DNA of 9,974 nt, from assembly GCA_027325905.1 (NCBI GenBank), contig DAIEEM010000041.1, forward strand, positions 1 to 9,974, given 5' to 3'. Under the pieces are notes generated by a model. It did not search any database. It worked only from the letters and a program-made list of their open reading frames with translations, and was not told where the DNA came from. The translations under genes were made by a program, and so were the position numbers. Of the stretch, positions 1 through 6,404 are shown piece after piece. The stretch comes from Rhodocyclaceae bacterium. GTDB lineage: Bacteria; Pseudomonadota; Gammaproteobacteria; Burkholderiales; Rhodocyclaceae. The stretch's first letter is position 1. Every line of letters starts with the position of its first letter.

Positions 1-1
1 A

Positions 2-217
2 GCGGTCATCCCGACGCGGATTTTGGGGCTTGAGGGGCAGGTGATTAAGGACGTTGTTTTCACCGAAGCGAGCGGGCGGGGGCGGGTCATCTGCGACCGC
101 GACCGGCTACGCCGGCCCGTGGATCACCGCCCGGGACGACGCGGGCAGGTCAATCGCCTACTACACCGGACGTTGCTGGACGTTCCGCTGGGCGGGCAGG
201 ACGCTTGTCTACCGTAG
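2..217 (+). pseudogene. ISL3-type transposase N-terminal fragment (probable)
   Basis: An open frame enters from the left edge and stops at TAG 215-217. It contains the segment ILGLEGQVIKDVVF, followed by an Arg/Asp-rich stretch (CDRDRLRRPVDHR) and then a VNRLLHRTLLDVPLGG segment. From memory this matches the N-terminal part of ISL3-family transposases, where a basic putative DNA-binding region precedes a conserved R-T-x-x-D-V-P-L motif. A full ISL3 transposase is roughly 400 or more residues, so about 70 residues followed by a stop means a truncated, non-functional copy. No continuation of the family was found in any frame up to about 500. The true start is probably just outside the window; a TTG at 23 is the only in-frame start candidate seen. 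I saw no terminal inverted repeat. The family call rests on recall of the motif order, so it is moderate at best. Confidence 0.42.
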
Positions 218-605
218 GAATCCGTGAACAGCCGGTTATGGCTCTAGACGCACGGTTTGTGCACGAAGGCATGAATGCGCCGGTCCCAGGTCGTCGTTCA
301 TTCGCTATTTTTCTGCCTGCAACAAGGATGGCACAGACGGTGGCAGAGCAACAGCACCCGCCGACATCCGAGCACCATACAGGACCCGTCGCGGCATGCT
401 CATATGCACTTGATGGTAGCCTACCGGCCGACTGCGGCATAGCCGAAGCGGCAACAGCGTCGTCGCTGCCAGGCACCGTTGCGACTGCCGTACGGAATCG
501 GCATCCATTTATATGTTCACCTTGGTAAACGATGTGCGCGATGTGCGAACGGAATCCGCGTCAGCCGCGCGGAACGGACCACGATACTTGCCAACTGCGG
601 CTGCC
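218..605. other. Gene-poor stretch between the transposase remnant and the beta-propeller gene
   Basis: No recognisable protein, RNA gene or array was found in this 388-bp stretch. Open frames exist on both strands (for example 205-528 plus and 150-476 minus), but their translations have no domain-like pattern, signal peptide or credible ribosome-binding site. The frame of the downstream propeller gene is open back to an ATG at 513. The residues this adds (513-605) do not look like a conserved N-terminus. The stretch probably holds the promoter of the downstream gene, though no convincing -35/-10 pair stood out, or it is scar sequence left by decay of the insertion element. Confidence 0.5.
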
Positions 606-1673
606 ATGACGTTTGCAAAGAGGCATCGGCAGCGATTTTCCGGACTCGCCGTTTCCGGCGATAGGGCTTGCCCTGGCGTATTTCTGCAATGCGCTCTGGC
701 GCTCGTGCTGATGCAGTTTTCGGTTATCGGACACTGCACCTGGGGCGACAGCGCCAATGAGGGCAAAGACGTTGCCACGATCGTGGCAACGCTGCCCGAG
801 GACGAAGACGTCACGGGACTGGACTTCAGTCCCGATGGGAAGTACCTGGCGACGAGTACGCCAAACACGACGACCGTCCGCCTGTGGGATTGGAACGGCA
901 CCGGGAAAATCGTCCGCACCGTCGAAAAGGTGGATGGCCGTGACGACCTGGTGGCGTCCGAACCTCTGCGCTTCAGTCCAAACGGGAAGTTCCTCGCCGG
1001 CACCGATACGGTGTGGAATCCCCGGTCCGGGACGGTGGTCTTCGGCATGAAGGCTTCCAGTGGAGTCAATTGCGTGGCGGTGGCATTTTCGCCGGACGGC
1101 AAATGGCTGTTTCGGGCCTTCAGCAGAAGCCCTGAGATTCTGGGCGACAACTTCACCGTGTACGACACGGCCGATTGGCATCCCGTATGGGGCCTGGGAG
1201 CCGCCTGGTTCTACCCGGATTCGATGGCACTGAGCCCGGACGGGAAATTCGCTGCCTTGGCCGGACCGAACCTCGATGCCGGCCCCGTCCGTCATCAAGT
1301 ACGCATCATCGACTTGAGCAAGCGCGCTATCGTCAGAACGCTCGAAATGGATGCAACGCGTCTGGCTTGGAGCCCGGACGGGATCCATCTTGCCGTCGCA
1401 GGGGGAGTGCCGTCGATCGTTATTATCGATGCGGCATCCGGAGTGATTGTCGACTCCGAGAGCGGAGAGAGCGGACGCGCCTTTGTCCGCTATACGCGCG
1501 ACGGAAAATATCTGATCGAGAGCGTCAATGGCGCCGTCAGGATATGGGACGGACAGCATCGGACGCTGCTACAACGAATCAAGGCCATGCCTGGGAACAT
1601 CGCGGTTTCCGGCGACGGACGCTACTTCGCGTTGAGCGCGGGCCGGAAAATCGTCGTCTGGAGCTTGAAGTAG
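606..1673 (+). CDS. Exported WD40-type seven-repeat beta-propeller protein
   Basis: This encodes a 355-residue protein made almost entirely of WD40/YVTN-like repeats, so it is probably a periplasmic or envelope scaffold with no enzymatic role visible. Seven repeat units can be counted from the FSPDGK-like turn: residues about 69-107 (ending in VRLWDW), 118-148 (FSPNGK), 155-197 (FSPDGK, ending FTVYDT), 206-246 (LSPDGK, VRIIDL), 250-283 (WSPDG, IVIIDA), 290-323 (YTRDGK, VRIWDG) and 330-355 (VSGDGR, IVVWSL). Seven blades would close a standard propeller. A basic region (KRHRQR, 6-11) precedes a hydrophobic segment at 23-44, consistent with an uncleaved anchor or an atypical Sec signal. Cys44 is not in a clean lipobox. 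The start is uncertain: ATG 606 keeps the basic-then-hydrophobic order, while ATG 513 (386 residues) and ATG 711 are alternatives, and none has a good Shine-Dalgarno sequence. It converges with the thrC operon and has no functional link to it that I can see. Confidence 0.78.
   Translation: MTFAKRHRQRFSGLAVSGDRACPGVFLQCALALVLMQFSVIGHCTWGDSANEGKDVATIVATLPEDEDVTGLDFSPDGKYLATSTPNTTTVRLWDWNGTGKIVRTVEKVDGRDDLVASEPLRFSPNGKFLAGTDTVWNPRSGTVVFGMKASSGVNCVAVAFSPDGKWLFRAFSRSPEILGDNFTVYDTADWHPVWGLGAAWFYPDSMALSPDGKFAALAGPNLDAGPVRHQVRIIDLSKRAIVRTLEMDATRLAWSPDGIHLAVAGGVPSIVIIDAASGVIVDSESGESGRAFVRYTRDGKYLIESVNGAVRIWDGQHRTLLQRIKAMPGNIAVSGDGRYFALSAGRKIVVWSLK
770..791. repeat. Perfect 22-bp palindrome inside the propeller gene
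   Basis: The half-site CGTTGCCACGA is followed immediately by its exact reverse complement, TCGTGGCAACG, with no spacer. Pairing fails at the next base on each side (A769 versus C792). It sits in coding sequence for the residues VATIVAT just after the putative signal region, so part of the symmetry comes from that small peptide repeat. Its form would suit a dimeric regulator's operator or a DNA-modification target, but no function can be assigned from the sequence. Confidence 0.6.
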
Positions 1674-1684
1674 CGATCGGAAGA

Positions 1685-1711
1685 GGCGCCCTATACCTGT
1701 TTCCGGGCGCC
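1685..1711. terminator. GC-rich hairpin between convergent genes, possible bidirectional terminator
   Basis: GGCGCCC (1685-1691) pairs perfectly with GGGCGCC (1705-1711) across a 13-nt loop. It lies 11 nt after the stop codon of the propeller gene, and 156 nt past the thrC stop on the other strand. That is where a shared terminator for two convergent units would be expected. The plus-strand side has no T tract; the minus-strand side is followed by TCTTCC, which is a weak one. The seven-pair stem and poor U tract make intrinsic termination uncertain. Confidence 0.35.
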
Positions 1712-1837
1712 CGCTTCGACGCTGAGGCTGCCGCAACTCTTCCGCAACGCGCGCATGCCCCCGCGTTGCTTTAGGGCGGTGGCGATCTTGCGATGTTCGG
1801 CAACCCACGCCGCTGGCGTCCTGGCCTTGGTCGCCAT
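1691..1837 (-). CDS. Doubtful 48-residue basic ORF downstream of thrC
   Basis: This short ATG-to-TAG frame starts 29 nt after the thrC stop on the same strand. The product is basic and Ala/Arg/Lys-rich, with a likely amphipathic helix (AAWVAEHRKIATALKQRGG, about residues 9-27) and a single Cys. I do not recognise it. In favour: it would be co-directional with the thrC operon, its third codon positions are GC-rich, and it ends in the putative terminator hairpin, as a last operon gene often does. Against: no proper Shine-Dalgarno sequence (only CAGG directly abutting the ATG), small size, and the ease with which GC-rich DNA produces such frames. It could also be the decayed end of a longer gene. 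Confidence 0.22.
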   Translation of the reverse strand: MATKARTPAAWVAEHRKIATALKQRGGMRALRKSCGSLSVEAGARKQV

Positions 1838-1866
1838 CCTGTCGCCGGAGCCGCTCGACCGACGCC

Positions 1867-3297
1867 TCAGCCGCAATGACGGACGACGAAAGCCTTGACG
1901 GCTTCCGCATCCGCGGGCATCACCGCGACGCGCTGCGGCAGGTTCTCGATGCCCTCCAACTCGGCCGGCCGCATCGGATCGCGCCCCAGCGCCTCCTGGA
2001 TCGTCTCGGCGAATTTCACCGGCTGCGCAGTTTCCAGCACCACCATCGGCGTGCGCGCATCGACATGTTCGCGCGCCACCTTGACGGCGTCGGCGGTGTG
2101 CGTGTCGATCATGGTGCCGTATTTCTGCCAGACGTCGCGGATCGTCGCCAGCCGGTCGGCATGCGTGCTGCGCCCCGAAACGAAGCCGTATTGGGGCAAC
2201 TTGGCGAAGTAAGGCGTCTTGCTCAGGTCGAAGCTGCGGCCGGCATCCACTTCCTTCCATAGCTCGCGCACGACGTCGGCGTCGCGGCCGACGAGGTCGA
2301 AGACGAAGCGCTCGAAGTTCGACGCCTTGGAGATGTCCATCGACGGGCTCGAAGTCACGCAAGTCTCGGCGGTGCTGCGCGGGCGGTAGACACCCGTGCG
2401 GAAAAATTCGTCGAGCACGTCGTTCTCGTTGGTGGCCAGTACCAACCGGCCGATCGGCAGGCCCATCATGCGCGCGATGTGGCCGGCGCAGATGTTGCCG
2501 AAGTTGCCCGACGGCACGCAGAAGTCGACGTGCTGGTCGTTCGACTTGCTGGCCTCGAAATAGCCCTTGAAGTAATAGACGACCTGCGCCGCCACGCGCG
2601 CCCAGTTGATCGAATTGACGGCACCGATCTTGTACCGCGCCTTGAAGGCGGCATCGTTCGACACGGCTTTCACGATGTCCTGGCAGTCGTCGAACATCGC
2701 CGTGATGGCGATATTGAAAATATTGGCGTCCGCCAGCGAGTACATCTGCGCGCGCTGGAAGGCGGACATCTTGCCGTGCGGTGACAGCATGAAGACGCGC
2801 ACGCCGCGCTTGCCGCGCATCGCGTACTCAGCCGCCGAGCCGGTGTCGCCCGAGGTGGCGCCGAGGATGTTGATGGTCTCGTGGCGCTTGTCGAGCACGT
2901 ACTCGAACAGGTTGCCGAGCAGTTGCATCGCCATGTCCTTGAAGGCGAGCGTCGGGCCGTTGGAGAGTTCGAGCAGGTGGAAGCCGGGCGCCAGCGTCGT
3001 CAGCGGCGTGATGTCGCCGGCATCGCGGCCGGCGCGGCACCAACGGTAGGTCTGCGCCGTATAGGTGCGATCGACCAGCGTCTTCAGGTCGCAAGCCGGG
3101 ATGTCGTCGATGAATTTCTGCAACACGCGCAGCGCCAGCGCGTGGTACGGCAGCTCGCGCCATTCGGCCAGTTCGGCGGCGCTGACCTGCGGATAGATCT
3201 CCGGCAGATAGAGCCCGCCGTCGGGCGCCAGGCCACCGAGCAGGATGTCGCAGAACGCCTGGGATTCCGCATGACCGCGGGTGCTGAGGTAGCGCAT
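1867..3297 (-). CDS. thrC: Threonine synthase
   Basis: ThrC is a cytosolic PLP enzyme that converts O-phospho-L-homoserine and water to L-threonine and phosphate, the last step of threonine synthesis. The 476-residue product starts with an N-terminal threonine-synthase region (YLSTRG at 3-8, APDGGLYLPE at 24-33). The PLP-binding lysine is Lys120 in GPTLAFKDMAMQ. GATSGDTGSAA at 146-156 and the phosphate-binding loop PSGNFGN at 262-268 follow. All are typical of the longer bacterial ThrC type, which is larger than the ~428-residue E. coli enzyme. The frame is intact to the C-terminus. The ATG at 3297 lies 9 nt after the hom stop codon with only a weak purine-rich stretch before it, so its translation probably depends on ribosomes finishing hom. 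It is the last clear gene of the alaA-hom-thrC unit. No homoserine kinase gene is present here to supply its substrate. Confidence 0.97.
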   Translation of the reverse strand: MRYLSTRGHAESQAFCDILLGGLAPDGGLYLPEIYPQVSAAELAEWRELPYHALALRVLQKFIDDIPACDLKTLVDRTYTAQTYRWCRAGRDAGDITPLTTLAPGFHLLELSNGPTLAFKDMAMQLLGNLFEYVLDKRHETINILGATSGDTGSAAEYAMRGKRGVRVFMLSPHGKMSAFQRAQMYSLADANIFNIAITAMFDDCQDIVKAVSNDAAFKARYKIGAVNSINWARVAAQVVYYFKGYFEASKSNDQHVDFCVPSGNFGNICAGHIARMMGLPIGRLVLATNENDVLDEFFRTGVYRPRSTAETCVTSSPSMDISKASNFERFVFDLVGRDADVVRELWKEVDAGRSFDLSKTPYFAKLPQYGFVSGRSTHADRLATIRDVWQKYGTMIDTHTADAVKVAREHVDARTPMVVLETAQPVKFAETIQEALGRDPMRPAELEGIENLPQRVAVMPADAEAVKAFVVRHCG

Positions 3298-3306
3298 GGG
3301 CTCGGC

Positions 3307-4620
3307 CTACTTGTCGAGGTTTTCGAGACGCAGGCGGATCACCTTGCGCTTGACTACCGGCAGCGATTCGATCTTCGCGATGGCGACGTCGATGTTCTTC
3401 TCGCGCGTCAGATGCGTCAGCATAATGATGTCGGTCTGGTCCTCGCCTTCGCCCGGTTCGCGCTGGATCATGGCGTCGATGGAAATCTGCTGGTCGGCGA
3501 GGATGCGCGTGACTTCGGCCAGCACGCCGGGCTTGTCCTCGACACGCAGGCGCAGGTAGTAGCTGGTTTCGACTTCCGCCATCGGCAGGATCGGCGTATC
3601 GACCACGGCGTTCGGCTGGAACGCCAGGTGCGGCACGCGGTGCTCGGGATCGGAGGTGTGCATGCGGGTGATGTCGACGAGGTCGGCGATGACGGCGCTG
3701 GCCGTCGGCTCGGCTCCTGCGCCCTTGCCATAGTAGAGCGTGGCGCCGACGGCGTCGGCCTGCACCAGCACGGCGTTCATGGCGCCTTCGACATTGGCGA
3801 TCAGGCGCTTGGAGGGCACCAGCGTCGGATGCACGCGCAGCTCGATGCCGTCGGAACGGCGTTTGGTAATACCCAAGAGCTTGATGCGGTAGCCGAGCTG
3901 CTCGGCGTACTTGATGTCGTCGGCGTCGAGCTTGCTGATGCCTTCGACGTAGGCCTTGTCGAACTGCATCGGGATGCCGAAGGCGATCGCCGACATGATG
4001 GTGAGCTTGTGCGCGGCGTCGATGCCTTCGATGTCGAAGGTCGGGTCGGCCTCGGCATAGCCGAGGCGTTGCGCCTCCTTCAGCACGTCGGCGAAGGGCA
4101 GGCCCTTGTCGCGCATCTCCGACAGGATGAAGTTGGTGGTGCCGTTGATGATGCCGGCGATCCACTGGATACGATTGGCCGTGAGGCCTTCGCGCAGCGC
4201 CTTGATGATCGGGATGCCGCCGGCCACCGCCGCCTCGAACGCGACCATGACGCCCTTCTTCTGCGCGGCGGCGAAAATTTCATTGCCATGCACGGCGAGC
4301 AACGCCTTGTTGGCGGTGACGACGTGCTTGCCGTTCTCGATGGCCTTGAGCACCAGATCCTTGGCGACGCCGTAGCCGCCGATGAGTTCGACGACGATGT
4401 CGACCTCGGGATCGGCGACGACGGCGAAGGCGTCGTCGCTGATGCGCACCTTGCCGCCGGTAACCTGTTTCGCCAGTTCGACGTTCTTGTCGGCGACCAC
4501 GGAAATGCGGATCGGCCGGCCGGCGCGGCGTGTGATTTCCGCCTCGTTGCGCGTCAGGACAGTGTAGGTGCCGCCCCCGACCGTGCCGATGCCGAGGAGT
4601 CCAACGTTTATTGGGTTCAT
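3307..4620 (-). CDS. hom: Homoserine dehydrogenase with C-terminal ACT domain
   Basis: Hom reduces L-aspartate-4-semialdehyde to L-homoserine with NAD(P)H, at the branch to threonine and methionine. The 437-residue product has an N-terminal Rossmann motif (GLLGIGTVGGG, 7-17), VTANKALLA at 101-109 with catalytic-type Lys105, the signature IAGIINGTTNFILSEM at 154-169, and DPTFDIEGIDAAHK at 192-205. Glu190, Asp201 and Lys205 fit the spacing of the catalytic Glu/Asp/Lys set known from yeast homoserine dehydrogenase. Residues about 353-432 form an ACT domain (RVEDKPGVLAEVTRIL), the usual site of threonine feedback inhibition in this monofunctional type. There is no fused aspartokinase. I chose ATG 4620 because the Rossmann strand follows at once. 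The upstream in-frame ATG at 4677 would overlap alaA and add 19 residues not typical of the family. The start lies 28 nt after the alaA stop, without a clear Shine-Dalgarno sequence. Confidence 0.97.
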   Translation of the reverse strand: MNPINVGLLGIGTVGGGTYTVLTRNEAEITRRAGRPIRISVVADKNVELAKQVTGGKVRISDDAFAVVADPEVDIVVELIGGYGVAKDLVLKAIENGKHVVTANKALLAVHGNEIFAAAQKKGVMVAFEAAVAGGIPIIKALREGLTANRIQWIAGIINGTTNFILSEMRDKGLPFADVLKEAQRLGYAEADPTFDIEGIDAAHKLTIMSAIAFGIPMQFDKAYVEGISKLDADDIKYAEQLGYRIKLLGITKRRSDGIELRVHPTLVPSKRLIANVEGAMNAVLVQADAVGATLYYGKGAGAEPTASAVIADLVDITRMHTSDPEHRVPHLAFQPNAVVDTPILPMAEVETSYYLRLRVEDKPGVLAEVTRILADQQISIDAMIQREPGEGEDQTDIIMLTHLTREKNIDVAIAKIESLPVVKRKVIRLRLENLDK

Positions 4621-4648
4621 GGGTTCAGTGAAAAGTGTGTGAAGCGAA

Positions 4649-5875
4649 TTAGGTTGCGCGCCGCTTCCGGTAGCCATCGAGGAAACGCTCGACGCGGCCG
4701 ATGGCTTCGCGCAGGTCGTCCTCGTGCGGCAGGAAGACGATGCGGAAATGGTCGGGGTAAGGCCAATTGAAGCCGGTGCCCTGCACCAGCAGCACGCGCT
4801 GTTCCTGCAGCAGTTCGAGGATGAATTTCTGGTCGTCGTCGATCGGATAGATCTTGGGGTCCAGCCGCGGGAACATATAGAGCGTCGCCTTGGGCTTGAC
4901 GCAGGTGACGCCGGGAATCGCGCTGATCAACTCGTAGGCGACGTCGCGCTGACGGCACAGGCGGCCGCCGGGCGCGATCAGGTCGTTGATGCTCTGATAG
5001 CCGCCGAGGGCCGTCTGAATGGCATACTGCCCCGGCGCGTTGGCGCACAGGCGCATCGACGCCAGCATGTCGAGGCCTTCGATGTAGTCGGCCGCCGGCC
5101 GCTTCTCGCCGGAGACGACCATCCAGCCCGAACGGTAGCCGCAGGAGCGGTAGTTCTTCGACAGGCCGTTGAAGCTGATGGTCAGCACGTCCTCCGACAG
5201 CGACGCCAGCGCGGTGTGCTTCTCGCCGTCGTAGAGCATCTTGTCGTACATCTCGTCGGCGTAGAGGATGAGGTCGTGGGTACGCGCGATTTCGATCAAT
5301 TCCTTGAGCAAGTCGTCGGGATAGAGCGCGCCGGTCGGATTATTGGGATTGATGACCACCAGCGCGCGCGTGTTCGGCGTGATCTTGGCGCGGATGTCGT
5401 CGACATCCGGCAGCCAGCCGTTCGACTCGTCGCAGATGTAATGGCGCGGCGTACCGCCCGAGAGGCTGACGGCCGCCGTCCATAGCGGGTAGTCGGGCGC
5501 CGGCACCAATACTTCGTCGCCGCTGTTGAGCAGCGCGTTCATCGACATCACGATCAGTTCGGAGGAGCCGTTGCCGAGGTAGATGTCCTCGATGGTCACG
5601 CCCTTGATGCCCTTCTGCTGCGTGTAGTGCATCACCGCCTTGCGCGCGGCGAAGATGCCTTTCGAGTCCGTATAGCCGGAAGCGTTCGGCAGGTTGCGGA
5701 TCATGTCCTGCTGGATTTCCTCGGGCGAATCGAAGCCGAAGGCACCGAGGTTGCCGATGTTGAGCTTGATGATGCGGTGGCCCTCGTCCTCCATCTGCTT
5801 GGCGCGCGCGAGCACGGGGCCGCGGATGTCATAACAGACGTTGGCGAGCTTGGCGGATTTCGCTATCGGTTGCAT
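4649..5875 (-). CDS. alaA: AlaA-like PLP aminotransferase (glutamate-pyruvate type)
   Basis: This is a cytosolic class I/II aminotransferase, 408 residues long (E. coli AlaA is about 405). AlaA moves an amino group between glutamate and pyruvate to make alanine. The N-terminus (YDIRGPVLARAKQMEDEG) and the central block NGLSKNYRSCGYRSGWM are very close to E. coli AlaA/YfbQ as I recall it. The PLP lysine is Lys240, NPNNPTG lies at 176-182, YADEMYDKM at 205-213, and the carboxylate-binding Arg is probably Arg378 in FRIVFLP. ATG 5875 is favoured over the upstream extension to 6010, which would run through the divergent promoter region and lacks family character. A GGAAGG Shine-Dalgarno (5889-5894) lies 13 nt upstream, a slightly long spacing. 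It heads the operon with hom and thrC. Given that context, a role in transaminating other 2-oxo acids linked to aspartate-family metabolism is possible but only inferred. Confidence 0.93.
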   Translation of the reverse strand: MQPIAKSAKLANVCYDIRGPVLARAKQMEDEGHRIIKLNIGNLGAFGFDSPEEIQQDMIRNLPNASGYTDSKGIFAARKAVMHYTQQKGIKGVTIEDIYLGNGSSELIVMSMNALLNSGDEVLVPAPDYPLWTAAVSLSGGTPRHYICDESNGWLPDVDDIRAKITPNTRALVVINPNNPTGALYPDDLLKELIEIARTHDLILYADEMYDKMLYDGEKHTALASLSEDVLTISFNGLSKNYRSCGYRSGWMVVSGEKRPAADYIEGLDMLASMRLCANAPGQYAIQTALGGYQSINDLIAPGGRLCRQRDVAYELISAIPGVTCVKPKATLYMFPRLDPKIYPIDDDQKFILELLQEQRVLLVQGTGFNWPYPDHFRIVFLPHEDDLREAIGRVERFLDGYRKRRAT

Positions 5876-5959
5876 CGGGTCGAACCATCCTTCCGGGATA
5901 TCGCCATGGTACGGCACGGCGCCGCGTTGGCCGGCGCAAAGGCCGGGTCGGGAAATAGG

Positions 5960-5965
5960 TATAAT
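5960..5965 (+). promoter_or_regulatory. Consensus -10 element for the DUF498/arn-like operon
   Basis: An exact TATAAT stands out in otherwise GC-rich DNA, 55 nt before the ATG of the Mth938-domain gene. The matching -35 is poor: at 16-18 nt spacing the bases are GCAAAG/CAAAGG/AAAGGC, and a better TTGGCC (5927-5932) is too far away. It may therefore need an activator or an unusual sigma contact. It overlaps by two bases the predicted -10 of the opposite-strand promoter, so the two polymerases could not bind together. Confidence 0.5.
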
Positions 5966-5992
5966 CTTACCGGAGGCCCTGCCCACCCGCAA
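5964..5992 (-). promoter_or_regulatory. Predicted sigma-70 promoter for alaA-hom-thrC
   Basis: On the minus strand, TTGCGG (5987-5992) is separated by exactly 17 nt from TAAGAT (5964-5969). The -35 matches TTGACA at 4 of 6 positions and the -10 matches TATAAT at 4 of 6, with optimal spacing. Transcription would begin near 5957, giving a leader of about 80 nt before the alaA ATG. No Thr/Ile-rich leader peptide or attenuator was seen in that leader. The promoter is a prediction from motif and spacing only. Confidence 0.45.
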
Positions 5993-6020
5993 ATCGAGAC
6001 GGCGCCTCAATTCCAGCCCG

Positions 6021-6404
6021 ATGAAACTCTACGCCGATTCCCGCCCCAGCTTTCATGTCGTCACGGCGCATGGCCCCGGCTATGTCGCCGTCGACGGCCA
6101 GCGCCTGGAACGCAGCCTGCTGCTGCAGCCGGATCGCCTCGATGCGGCATGGGGACCGGATGCTTTCGCCGATTTGGCGACCGCGCATCTCGCGCCGCTC
6201 GCCGCCATCGGCTGCGACTTACTGCTGCTGGGCACCGGCGAACGCCAGCGCTTCCCGGCGCCGGCGATTTTGCGTCCGCTGATCGAGGCCCGCGTCGGCG
6301 TCGAAGTGATGGATACGGCCGCCGCCTGCCGCACTTACAACATCCTGGTGGCCGAAGGCCGCAAAGTCGCCGCTGCGCTCGTCGTCGAGCGGGAAGCCGC
6401 GTGA
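6021..6404 (+). CDS. Mth938/DUF498 domain protein (NDUFAF3-like)
   Basis: This encodes 127 residues covering one whole Mth938-like domain. The core LLLLGTGERQRFPAP (67-81) followed by VGVEVMDTAAACRTYNIL (92-109) is the hallmark of the family, which includes mitochondrial complex I assembly factor NDUFAF3. The bacterial members have no established biochemical function. There is no signal peptide or membrane segment, so the protein should be cytosolic. ATG 6021 is chosen because the domain begins there (MKLYADSRP). The longer frame from 5841 reads through the promoter and into sequence antisense to alaA. It lacks a good Shine-Dalgarno sequence: GGAGG at 5972-5976 is about 44 nt too far upstream. 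Its TGA stop overlaps the GTG of the glycosyltransferase gene by 4 nt, which makes it the first gene of the Arn-like operon. Confidence 0.9.
   Translation: MKLYADSRPSFHVVTAHGPGYVAVDGQRLERSLLLQPDRLDAAWGPDAFADLATAHLAPLAAIGCDLLLLGTGERQRFPAPAILRPLIEARVGVEVMDTAAACRTYNILVAEGRKVAAALVVEREAA

Noticed and set aside
2828..4165. 445-codon minus-strand open frame
   Set aside because: It lies in another frame of hom and thrC on the same strand. The translation is Arg/His-rich low-complexity and has no domain.
2881..4770. 629-codon plus-strand open frame
   Set aside because: It runs antisense to thrC, hom and alaA, all of which have clear family motifs. Its His/Asp/Arg/Val-rich translation is what the complement of GC-rich codons gives.
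5931..5946. Short inverted repeat CCGGC/GCCGG near the divergent promoters
   Set aside because: Five GC-only pairs are expected often in DNA of this composition and give no sound operator or terminator call.
5972..5981. GGAGG followed by CTG as an alternative start of the Mth938 gene
   Set aside because: The spacing of 2 nt is too short for a working site, it lies at the predicted transcription start, and the added residues are not part of the domain.
5627..6400. Long N-terminal extension of the ArnT-like frame
   Set aside because: It would cross the alaA gene antisense, the promoter region and the whole Mth938 gene. The GTG at 6401 gives the normal family length and N-terminus.
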